NCBI GenBank assembly: GCA_900557355.1
Contig: USSR01000232.1
Coordinates: forward strand, 1 to 9,205
DNA length: 9,205 nt
Reading direction: 5' to 3'
Source: an uncultured Bacteroides sp.
GTDB taxonomy: Bacteria > Bacteroidota > Bacteroidia > Bacteroidales > Bacteroidaceae
Shown piece after piece: positions 1 through 5,802 of this stretch. The notes beneath the pieces were generated by a model, which made no database searches, was not told where the DNA came from, and saw nothing but the letters and a program-made list of their open reading frames with translations. A program made the position numbers and the translations under genes. Position 1 is the first letter of the stretch, and each line of letters opens with the position of its first letter.

Positions 1-1
1 G

Positions 2-139
2 ATTTTCATTATGTCCAACACACTCTTAGCCCCCTATCTATCCGTCACAGTGTTGTTCCTGCTGGACGTGGCGGTATGGACAGCCATGCACTTCTACATT
101 ACAGCAAAAATATTGAAGAAGAAGAAAACAAAGAATTAA
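2..139 (+). CDS. C-terminal end of a membrane protein, probably MraY/WecA-like sugar-phosphate transferase (partial)
   Basis: An open frame enters from the left edge and gives 45 residues before TAA at 137-139. What is seen is one long hydrophobic segment (about residues 8-37, containing VTVLFLLDVAVWTAMHFYI) followed by a lysine-rich tail (KILKKKKTKN), as expected for the last transmembrane helix of a multispanning inner-membrane protein with a cytoplasmic basic end. The gene ends 45 bp upstream of the capsule export lipoprotein on the same strand. In Bacteroides capsule loci this place is often held by the polyprenyl-phosphate sugar-1-phosphate transferase that starts repeat-unit assembly, and the tail fits that family. 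The catalytic loops lie outside the window, so the family call is an inference from context. A flippase or polymerase end is the alternative. Confidence 0.5.
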   Translation: MFIMSNTLLAPYLSVTVLFLLDVAVWTAMHFYITAKILKKKKTKN

Positions 140-184
140 ACATCAAAAATTAATACAAGAACATTCAACAAAGAAACATTTAAT

Positions 185-979
185 ATGAAGAAGCATCTTT
201 TATATCTGCTCTTCTCGTTGGCATTGCTCACTTCGTGCAATACGTCAAAAGAGATTATCTATTTTCAGGATGTGCAGGTCAACAGTCCCGAAGCAATTGC
301 CCCGCCTCAAGACATCACCGTGCAGCCCAAGGACCAGATATCCATCATAGTATCAAGTAAGGACCCCGAACTGGCAGCTTTGTTCAACTTGGCCCGCGTG
401 CAATACAGAGTAGGTTCCAAAGACCCAAATAGCGGCAATAACAACGGGGAAATTTCCGGCTATACACTGGATGACAAGGGCAACATCGACTTTCCTATAT
501 TGGGAGAGCTCACTGTGACAGGTATGACCCGGAGCCAGATTGCCGCGCTAATAAAGCAAAGGCTGAAAGAAGAAAATCTGGTGAACGACCCGGTGGTCAC
601 CGTGGAATTCATAAATCTCAGCTTCTCCATTTTGGGTGAAGTAAAAACTCCCGGGAAATACAGCATTTCCAAGGACTATATAACCCTGCTGGAAGCTATC
701 AGCATGGCAGGCGACCTGACTATTTACGGCAAGCGGGATGCCATTTTCGTAATCCGCGAAGAAAAAGGAGAACGAGTGACGCACTGGGTGGATCTCCGCT
801 CCTATGATTTATTCAAATCTCCCGTTTATTATCTGAAGCAGAACGACGTAGTGTATGTGCAGCCCAACAAGGTGCGTGCCGGACAATCCACACTGAATGA
901 GAACAGTGTGAAAAGCGTAGGACTATGGATCAGCATTGGGTCGTTCCTCACCTCGCTGGGAGTGTTGCTGTTTAAGTAG
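185..979 (+). CDS. Polysaccharide export outer-membrane lipoprotein (Wza-like, Poly_export/SLBB)
   Basis: 264 residues. Role known for the family: it forms the outer-membrane/periplasmic export channel for capsular or exopolysaccharide, working with the Wzc-like protein encoded next. Residues 1-18 form a lipoprotein signal (MKKH, hydrophobic core, lipobox LLTSC with Cys18). Residues about 40-145 fit the Poly_export domain (VQPKDQISIIVSSKDPELA, then GNIDFPILGELTVTGMTRSQ). Residues about 147-225 fit an SLBB domain (SILGEVKTPGKYSI, LLEAISMAGDLTIYGKRD). A hydrophobic C-terminal segment (about 243-263) could be the helix that crosses the outer membrane, as in Wza. The length is typical of the short Bacteroidota version, which has fewer SLBB repeats than E. 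coli Wza. The start follows an A-rich leader without a clear Shine-Dalgarno site, as is common in Bacteroides. It lies 26 bp upstream of the kinase gene and is surely in the same operon. Confidence 0.93.
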   Translation: MKKHLLYLLFSLALLTSCNTSKEIIYFQDVQVNSPEAIAPPQDITVQPKDQISIIVSSKDPELAALFNLARVQYRVGSKDPNSGNNNGEISGYTLDDKGNIDFPILGELTVTGMTRSQIAALIKQRLKEENLVNDPVVTVEFINLSFSILGEVKTPGKYSISKDYITLLEAISMAGDLTIYGKRDAIFVIREEKGERVTHWVDLRSYDLFKSPVYYLKQNDVVYVQPNKVRAGQSTLNENSVKSVGLWISIGSFLTSLGVLLFK

Positions 980-1005
980 TCAGCTCATAACTAATTAATA
1001 TTATT

Positions 1006-3378
1006 ATGATTGAAAAGAAAAAGCCTTCCGACGATTTTATACGAATACAGGATTTATGGGGAATGTTTGTTCCCAAATGGCATTGGTTCGCCATATCCTT
1101 GTTCATTACTTTGGCCGTAGCGATGTTGTACCTGTTGAGCACTCCCCCCATTTACACCCGTACCGCCGCCATCCTCGTAAAAGACAACTCTAACAGCAGT
1201 TCTTCGACGGGAGCGATGAACGAATTTTCCGATTTGGGCATCTTCAAGTCCAATACCAACATCAATAATGAGCTGCTGACGTTGAAGTCCCTCACATTGA
1301 TGACCGAGGTAGTCAACCGGTTGGGATTGAACGAGAGTTACACCGTCCGCAGGGGATTGAAGGACGTCGATTTATACAAATCGGCTCCCGTAGTCGTCAC
1401 GTTCCCCGACAAGATAGAAACCAACTTGAGCTTCACCATCGAGTTATCCTCAAAAGACACGTTCATCCTTTCCGAATTTGAAGTATCGGGAGAAAGCACA
1501 GAAGAAACCTTCTCCGCCCAAATGGGTGATTCCATACATACCTCCGCCGGTACGATAGTCATATCTCCCGCGCAAGAGTTCAGCGACGCTTTTAAGAATA
1601 CGCCTATCCGATACGCGCGTGGAGGCGTGCGCAACGTCGCCAACGCCTATGCAAGCGAACTGGTCGCCGAATTGGGTGACGAAAAAGCCACCATCATCAA
1701 TCTCAGCATCAACGCCACCTCCATCCGGAAAGCGGAAGACATCCTAAACACTTTGATCGAGGTCTACAACGAGAACTGGATTCAGGACAAGAACCAAATT
1801 GCCGTCAGCACCTCGCAATTCATCAGCGACCGTCTGGGCGTGATAGAGAACGAACTGGGACATGTGGACGAAAACATCTCCAGTTACAAGAGCGAGCACC
1901 TGCTGCCCGACGTACAGGCAGCCTCCAACCTCTACATGGCACAGTCTGCCGAAAACAAAAAAGAGTTGTTGGCGCTGAACAACCAACTCTCCACCGCCCA
2001 ATACATCCGCAGGGAACTGGACGCCAATCAATTGAATCGGCCGCTACCCACCAATTCCGGCATCGTCAACGCCAATATAGAAACTCTGATCAACGAATAC
2101 AACAATCTGGTGCTCGACCGCAACCGGTTGATAGCCAACAGCAGCGAGAAGAACCCGCTGGTAAAGAACATGGCAAACTCCCTGCAAAGCATGCAGCACA
2201 CCATCATCCAGTCCGTCGATAATCTAATCGTCTCCCTGAACACTCAAATCCGTAGCATCCGCCGACAGGAAGAGGCTACCACCCACCAATTGGCATCCAA
2301 TCCGAACCAGGCGAAATACCTGCTATCGGTGGAACGCCAGCAGAAAGTGAAAGAAGAGCTTTATCTCTACCTGCTCCAAAAACGTGAGGAAAACGAACTC
2401 TCACAAGCGTTCACCGCCTACAACACCCGTCTGATCACTGCTCCGCACGGCAGCATGTTTCCTACCGCCCCCCGCAAGATGAATATCCTGTTGGTGGCAT
2501 TTGCCGTCGGGCTGCTGCTACCGGCAGTCATCATCTTCATGAAGGAGAACATGGATACCAAAGTGCGTGGTCGCAAAGACCTGGAAAGCCTGAGTGTGCC
2601 GCTCATAGGCGAGATTCCCCAATGCCCCGGCACGAAAAGGAAATGGCAACTTAAGAAGCGGCAAAAGATGAATACCATCGTGGTGAGTGAAGGCAACCGC
2701 AACATCATCAACGAGGCATTCCGCGTGCTACGTTCCAACATGGACTTTATGGCAGGCAAGGACAGCAGTCAGAATGTCTTCGTGCTGACCTCGTTCAATC
2801 CCGGCAGCGGCAAGAGCTTCCTGGCCCTGAACATCGCCATGAGTTTTGCCATCAAAAAGAAACGGATTCTGGTTATCGACGGTGACTTGCGGCATGGCAC
2901 CACCTCCTCCTATATTGATTCTCCAGGCAAGGGACTCAGTGATTACCTAAACAATCAAATTAATAATTGGAAGGAAATCGTTGTCCCTCACAAGGAATAC
3001 GAAAACCTGCACTTCATCCCCATCGGCACAGTCCCTCCCAACCCTACGGAGATATTGGAGGACAGCAAACTGGCTGACTTGATAGCAACTTTGAGACCGG
3101 AATACGACTATATCTTCATCGACTGTCCGCCCGTCGACATTGTAGCCGACGCACAAATCATCGAGAAGCTGGCGGACCGCACCATCTTCGTTGTCCGTTC
3201 CGGCCTGCTGGACCGCACCATGCTCTCCGAACTGGAAACAATGTATACCGTGAAACGATTCAAGAACCTCTCCATGATACTGAACGGAACGGAAAGCACC
3301 GGAGGACGCTACGGATACGGCTATCGCTACGGATACCATTACGGGTATGCTTCTTATTATGGAGGCAAAGAGAAATAA
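1006..3378 (+). CDS. Wzc-like chain-length determinant / BY-type tyrosine autokinase
   Basis: 790 residues, the usual length for a fused Wzz + kinase protein. The family controls polymer length and links polymerisation to export through autophosphorylation of a C-terminal tyrosine cluster. Order seen: a cytoplasmic N-terminus, TM1 at about 27-45, a Wzz domain in the periplasm, a long helical region (about 250-480, ending in the GNVR-like part near SVERQQKVKEELYLYLLQ), TM2 at about 492-512 and then the cytoplasmic kinase. Walker A is NPGSGKS with Lys603, Walker A' is VIDGDLR with Asp625, and Walker B is YIFIDCPP with Asp706. The tail 769-785 holds nine tyrosines in YG/YR/YH/YA pairs and is the presumed phosphorylation cluster. 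The start follows an AT-rich leader (TAATTAATATTATT). The stop is 3 bp before the phosphatase gene, so the two are likely translated together. Confidence 0.95.
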   Translation: MIEKKKPSDDFIRIQDLWGMFVPKWHWFAISLFITLAVAMLYLLSTPPIYTRTAAILVKDNSNSSSSTGAMNEFSDLGIFKSNTNINNELLTLKSLTLMTEVVNRLGLNESYTVRRGLKDVDLYKSAPVVVTFPDKIETNLSFTIELSSKDTFILSEFEVSGESTEETFSAQMGDSIHTSAGTIVISPAQEFSDAFKNTPIRYARGGVRNVANAYASELVAELGDEKATIINLSINATSIRKAEDILNTLIEVYNENWIQDKNQIAVSTSQFISDRLGVIENELGHVDENISSYKSEHLLPDVQAASNLYMAQSAENKKELLALNNQLSTAQYIRRELDANQLNRPLPTNSGIVNANIETLINEYNNLVLDRNRLIANSSEKNPLVKNMANSLQSMQHTIIQSVDNLIVSLNTQIRSIRRQEEATTHQLASNPNQAKYLLSVERQQKVKEELYLYLLQKREENELSQAFTAYNTRLITAPHGSMFPTAPRKMNILLVAFAVGLLLPAVIIFMKENMDTKVRGRKDLESLSVPLIGEIPQCPGTKRKWQLKKRQKMNTIVVSEGNRNIINEAFRVLRSNMDFMAGKDSSQNVFVLTSFNPGSGKSFLALNIAMSFAIKKKRILVIDGDLRHGTTSSYIDSPGKGLSDYLNNQINNWKEIVVPHKEYENLHFIPIGTVPPNPTEILEDSKLADLIATLRPEYDYIFIDCPPVDIVADAQIIEKLADRTIFVVRSGLLDRTMLSELETMYTVKRFKNLSMILNGTESTGGRYGYGYRYGYHYGYASYYGGKEK

Positions 3379-3381
3379 GTC

Positions 3382-4110
3382 ATGCAGTTATTTTCCAAAT
3401 CCCAATCCATTGCAGCAAGCGGCCTTCTGAAAGGAATGACCGACTACCATTGCCACATCCTGCCCGGAGTGGATGACGGGGTGAAAACAATGGACGAATC
3501 ACTTCTGATCCTGGCGGAAATGGAACGGCAGGGTGTCCGCAAAGTGTGGCTCACTCCCCATGTGATGGAAGACATCCCTAACGCCACTCTTATATTGAAA
3601 GAAAAATTCAAAGAGTTACAAGCCGCCTACTGCGGCACGGTGGAACTGAATTTAGCCGCCGAATATATGATGGACAACCTCTTTGAGGAACGCCTGGAAA
3701 CCGGTGATCTGCTCCCACTCCACGAAGGCGGCAGGCAATATCTGCTGGTGGAAACCTCCTGTTTCAATCCGCCCATGAATTTGCTATCTATCCTGAAGCA
3801 CATTCAAACGAAAGGCTACCGGCCTTTGCTGGCACATCCCGAACGTTACCTGTATATGGACATGCCCGATTACCGCGCATTGAAGCATGAAGGAATCTCC
3901 CTCCAACTGAACCTTCCTTCACTGACGGGAATATATGGCATACATGCACAAAAAAAGGCCGCATCCCTGCTGAAAGCAGGGATGTACGACCTTACAGGAA
4001 CCGATATGCATTCTGCTGAAAACTTCAGAGTATGGCTCGGAACACGGATTGGCAGGCGAGACAGGGACAAGCTTTGGGGACTCTGCCCGGCATGTCGCGA
4101 TGGCCTCTGA
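3382..4110 (+). CDS. PHP-family tyrosine-protein phosphatase (CpsB/YwqE/CapC type)
   Basis: 242 residues. The family is a metal-dependent phosphatase that removes phosphate from the tyrosine tail of the Wzc-type kinase, resetting the polymerisation cycle. Metal ligands of the PHP fold are visible: His23 and His25 (DYHCHILPGVDDG, with Asp31), His60 (LTPHVMED), Glu94 (LAAEYMMD), Glu124 (LLVETS), His152 (LAHPERY), Asp208 and His210 (LTGTDMH). It starts 3 bp after the kinase stop. The conserved core ends soon after residue 215. The last 25-30 residues (from about RVWLGTRIG onward, rich in Arg, Trp and Cys) are unlike the usual helical C-terminus and from codon 215 onward are read from the complement of the amidase 3' end; the genes overlap for 86 bp. 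The true C-terminus may have been replaced when the amidase cassette came to lie here. The sequence also carries a strong hairpin for the opposite strand at 3962-3984. Confidence 0.9.
   Translation: MQLFSKSQSIAASGLLKGMTDYHCHILPGVDDGVKTMDESLLILAEMERQGVRKVWLTPHVMEDIPNATLILKEKFKELQAAYCGTVELNLAAEYMMDNLFEERLETGDLLPLHEGGRQYLLVETSCFNPPMNLLSILKHIQTKGYRPLLAHPERYLYMDMPDYRALKHEGISLQLNLPSLTGIYGIHAQKKAASLLKAGMYDLTGTDMHSAENFRVWLGTRIGRRDRDKLWGLCPACRDGL
3950..3984 (-). terminator. Intrinsic terminator of the HU-smalltalk-amidase operon, inside the phosphatase gene
   Basis: Read on the minus strand, a perfect 10-bp stem (CATCCCTGCT / AGCAGGGATG) with a 3-base loop at 3962-3984 is followed by CGGCC and seven T residues (3956-3950). 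It starts 40 bases past the amidase stop, the right place for a Rho-independent terminator. On the plus strand the same bases encode QKKAASLLKAGM of the phosphatase, so they serve two purposes. The 5-base gap between stem and T-run is slightly long. Confidence 0.72.
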
Positions 4111-4543
4111 GCTGCGCCTTCGGGAAGAGTTTCAGCAACCGGGACAGCAGTTGTTCCAGTTGTTCGAACTGCTCCCCGGTGAGCGTGTCGGCGGGATGTC
4201 CTTCCGCGTCCAGTCCGCCTTCGTAGCATACACCGATGGAACAGCGGTTGAAAGGACGGCAATGAGCCCCCACTTCGAGCAACCGGCGATGCCGGCTGAC
4301 AGTTCCGTCACGGCGGACGTAGAAGTGATAACCGATAGTGCGGAACCCACGGGCACGATGGTCACGCAAGAGTTGCTCCACGGTATAGTCGCAGTTACAA
4401 CGGGTAGCGGAACAGTGCAAGATGATGTAACGCACCGAATCTGCGGAATCCATCATCAGCCCGTTCTCCACCCCGGCGAGGAGTTCACGCTCACTGAGCA
4501 CTTCCTCCCCGCCCACAGTCATAGGGAATGTTTCCTGTATCAT
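4025..4543 (-). CDS. N-acetylmuramoyl-L-alanine amidase, T7-lysozyme/PGRP type
   Basis: 172 residues from ATG at 4543. The family cleaves the bond between MurNAc and L-Ala of peptidoglycan using zinc. The match to T7 lysozyme is clear in order: ILHCSAT (zinc ligand His43), GYHFYVRRDGTV (Tyr72), NRCSIGVCYEGG, GHRD (His148) and PKACPC (Lys157, Cys159). All catalytic and zinc residues are present, so it should be active. The usual Asp after the last motif (CFD) is Ala here (CLA). I chose 4543 because its ATG overlaps the stop of the small gene upstream (ATGA), typical of translational coupling. The frame stays open to 4642, but that part lies over the small gene. A later start at residues 30-31 (MMDSADSVRYI) would remove a 29-30-residue extension of unknown use. 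No signal peptide is visible, so it needs a holin-like route or lysis to reach the wall, or acts on intracellular fragments. Confidence 0.9.
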   Translation of the reverse strand: MIQETFPMTVGGEEVLSERELLAGVENGLMMDSADSVRYIILHCSATRCNCDYTVEQLLRDHRARGFRTIGYHFYVRRDGTVSRHRRLLEVGAHCRPFNRCSIGVCYEGGLDAEGHPADTLTGEQFEQLEQLLSRLLKLFPKAQLRGHRDMPGRVPKACPCLACQSVFRAIL

Positions 4544-4674
4544 GGCAGCATGCCCTCGACGATGGTTGAACAACTCGTCACCCCCAGTGCCGTGAGCGCC
4601 GCAATGGCCGCTTGAATGATAGCATTGAGCAGAGACACCCAAGTGATTTTATTTCCTTTTACAGAATCAGACAT
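4540..4674 (-). CDS. Smalltalk family protein (44-residue membrane or lipoprotein peptide)
   Basis: A 44-residue gene sits between the HU-like gene (38 bp gap) and the amidase, overlapping the latter by 4 bp (ATGA). It has a short basic N-terminus (MSDSVKGNK), a hydrophobic stretch at about 10-33 (VSLLNAIIQAAIAALTALGV) and TSC at 33-35, followed by nine residues. Position and the LTALGVTSC ending match the small proteins annotated as 'smalltalk' beside amidases in Bacteroidales; their function is unknown. The sequence VTSC (32-35) also satisfies a lipobox, so it may be a tiny lipoprotein with a mature part of ten residues. With the amidase it resembles a holin or lysis-peptide plus endolysin pair, which is an inference. 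Confidence 0.82.
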   Translation of the reverse strand: MSDSVKGNKITWVSLLNAIIQAAIAALTALGVTSCSTIVEGMLP

Positions 4675-4712
4675 AATATTTAATTATTAATTGTTAACTA
4701 TTAATTGATCCC

Positions 4713-5213
4713 CTATCCAAGCGGATCGTCCTCTATGCCTCCGTCGCCTCCGGTATTATCGCCTCCATCATCCACATTGCCCGGATCGGAGGAAAACACC
4801 TGTTTGATGACGTTTCCGTCCTTGTCGTAGCAGGTAATGTTGACGGAGGTATCCTTCAGTTCCTGCTTGATGTTGGTACTGGGGGTGAAGATAACTTTGC
4901 GGGTGGTGATGAGTCCCGCACTCACATCCTCCACTTTAGTCACTGCCCCGGCCTGCAAGCCGAAGCGCATGGTGCCCAGTCCGGGCACGGCAACGGAATG
5001 CCCTTCGGTGGCCCAAGCCTTGACAACGTCGCCGATAGCTTGCCAGGAGGCATTGAGGCTACCCTTCGGTATTCCCGACCGTATGGAAGCTTCGGATATG
5101 ACTTTTTCCTGCTTCAGCGTGCTGTAGATTTCGGCCTGCATGATGAAGCGATACTGCCCCGCCGAGGGGCCCACCGTCAGTTTGGTCTGACGGGCTTTTA
5201 CTTTAATTCCCAT
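4713..5213 (-). CDS. HU-like DNA-binding protein with Gly/Asp-rich tail (HU-HIG family)
   Basis: 166 residues. An HU/IHF-type fold is suggested by residues 1-125: KVKARQTKLTVG, then helices with EIYSTLKQEKVISEASI and SLNASWQAIGDVVKAWATEG, then VPGLGTMRFGLQAGAV and the strand RKVIFTPSTNIKQEL. This is the Bacteroidota variant in which the HU domain starts with a beta strand and ends in an added segment. Here a short strand region (VNITCYDKDGNVIKQVF) leads to an acidic glycine-rich tail (residues about 143-166). HU proteins bend and compact DNA, and paralogues such as this one are often found beside the smalltalk-amidase pair. The start lies behind an AT-rich leader and a 5' hairpin (5245-5284). 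It is the first gene of the HU-smalltalk-amidase operon. Confidence 0.88.
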   Translation of the reverse strand: MGIKVKARQTKLTVGPSAGQYRFIMQAEIYSTLKQEKVISEASIRSGIPKGSLNASWQAIGDVVKAWATEGHSVAVPGLGTMRFGLQAGAVTKVEDVSAGLITTRKVIFTPSTNIKQELKDTSVNITCYDKDGNVIKQVFSSDPGNVDDGGDNTGGDGGIEDDPLG

Positions 5214-5244
5214 AATCTCAATAATTAATAATGATGATGTTAGT

Positions 5245-5284
5245 GGTAAGCAGTAAGTAGTTACTATATCTACTTGCTCTTACC
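5245..5284 (-). promoter_or_regulatory. Stem-loop in the 5' leader of the HU-like gene
   Basis: The arms GGTAAGCAGTAAGTAG (5245-5260) and CTACTTGCTCTTACC (5270-5284) pair over about 15 positions with one bulge and one mismatch (G-T/G-U type), around a 9-base AT-rich loop. It lies about 30 bases upstream of the HU start and, if the -7 box at 5290-5297 is used, begins almost at the transcript 5' end. A 5' stabilising hairpin or a binding site for the HU-like protein itself are possible uses. No known riboswitch class is recognised. Confidence 0.55.
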
Positions 5285-5289
5285 GCTGG

Positions 5290-5297
5290 CAAAGATA
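5290..5297 (-). promoter_or_regulatory. Putative Bacteroides -7 box for the HU-smalltalk-amidase operon
   Basis: On the minus strand this reads TATCTTTG, a full match to the Bacteroides -7 consensus TAnnTTTG, 77 bases upstream of the HU start. No TTTG-like -33 element is seen at the usual spacing. The same octamer serves as the -7 box before the BT4734-like gene (8259-8266), so the two cassette operons may share a promoter type. Confidence 0.5.
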
Positions 5298-5306
5298 AAA
5301 CAGGCC

Positions 5307-5328
5307 GGAAACCGACTTATGGGTTTCC
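5307..5328 (-). terminator. Possible terminator after DUF4248
   Basis: On the minus strand GGAAACC and GGTTTCC form a 7-bp stem around an 8-base loop, 22 bases after the DUF4248 stop. A TTTT run follows about 7 bases later and merges with the -7 box of the HU promoter. The distance to the T-run is long, so it is a weak or candidate terminator. Confidence 0.35.
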
Positions 5329-5350
5329 ATGGGTTCCGCAGGTTTACTCT

Positions 5351-5566
5351 TTACGGCTCACCCAAGTGTCTGGTAATCAACAACACTTGCCGGGAAGTGA
5401 GCAGCTTCTGAGAACGATGATAGCCGGTAGCTTCCAGTTCCTCCATCAGGGGAGGGCAGCCGTGAACCCAGCGCATCAAACGGTTGGTAGCCACTGCGGA
5501 CGTTGACTTCGGAAAGTAGAGAAGAGACAATTCGCTCTTCGTCATGGAGATGGGATGAAAGGACAT
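5351..5566 (-). CDS. DUF4248 domain-containing protein
   Basis: 71 residues from ATG at 5566 (MSFHPISMTKSEL). Features of the family are the N-terminal KSELSLLYFPKSTS, the central NRLMRWVHGCPPLMEELEATGY and the C-terminal TSRQVLLITRHLGEP, which together look like a small helical domain, probably a helix-turn-helix. The function is unknown. In Bacteroidales it is repeatedly found between DUF3987 and HU-like genes, as here, so a regulatory or DNA-binding role in the cassette is plausible. The frame stays open 13 codons further upstream, but those codons are AT-rich leader sequence without family similarity. It is separated from the DUF3987 gene by 236 bp that hold a terminator and a repeat arm, so it needs its own promoter. 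I see no convincing one. Confidence 0.85.
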   Translation of the reverse strand: MSFHPISMTKSELSLLYFPKSTSAVATNRLMRWVHGCPPLMEELEATGYHRSQKLLTSRQVLLITRHLGEP

Positions 5567-5663
5567 GGTTTTCAAATTAAAAATAAAAATTAGTGTTTCC
5601 GGCACAATGCCTTCTGTTTATCAGAGTTGCAAGAAGCGCGAAATTGCTGCCCTATTGGAAAAA

Positions 5664-5689
5664 TATTTTTTCCCAGTTGGGAAAAAATA
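5664..5689 (-). terminator. Hairpin terminator of the DUF3987 operon
   Basis: A perfect 11-bp inverted repeat (TATTTTTTCCC / GGGAAAAAATA) with a 4-base loop AGTT lies 114-139 bases after the DUF3987 stop. On the minus strand the GC part is followed by a run of A and then TATTTTT, so it can end minus-strand transcripts. In the plus direction no T-run follows. The repeat arm 5702-5769 would be inside the transcript upstream of it. Confidence 0.55.
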
Positions 5690-5701
5690 AAAGGCTTGCA
5701 A

Positions 5702-5769
5702 AAACTTGCAAACTTGCAAAACTTGCAGCCTCCTCACACCCACACACGCGCATGCGCATACGTGCGTAA
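5702..5769. repeat. Inverted repeat arm A (3' flank of DUF3987 gene)
   Basis: Bases 5702-5728 are an exact reverse complement of 7300-7326 (27 bp). Similarity continues imperfectly to 5769 (CTCAC, CCAC, ACAC, ATGCGC and GCGTAA in order, with gaps). The perfect part is built of CTTGCA units with A spacers: CTTGCA occurs at 5695, 5705, 5713 and 5722. Bases 5741-5768 are 28 perfectly alternating pyrimidine-purine positions and include the palindrome GCGCATGCGC. The arm lies between the DUF3987 stop and its terminator. Read on the plus strand in the frame matching arm B, it encodes a similar peptide and stops at 5780-5782. Confidence 0.9.
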
Positions 5770-5802
5770 GGGGCAGACTTAATCGGTACTTCGGATGAAT
5801 CA

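Noticed and set aside
4049..4615. 188-codon plus-strand open frame
   Set aside because: It is the complement of the amidase and smalltalk genes, both supported by clear family motifs, and its translation has no domain-like pattern.
4543..4642. N-terminal extension of the amidase to ATG 4642
   Set aside because: The extra 33 codons lie over the smalltalk gene in another frame; the ATGA overlap start at 4543 explains the arrangement better.
5572..5580. TTAATTTG as a -7 box for DUF4248
   Set aside because: One mismatch, no -33 element at the usual spacing, and it would make the message start at the ATG itself.
5695..5728. CTTGCA iterations as a CRISPR array
   Set aside because: Units are 6 bases with 2-4 base spacers, far too short for repeats and spacers, and no cas genes are present.
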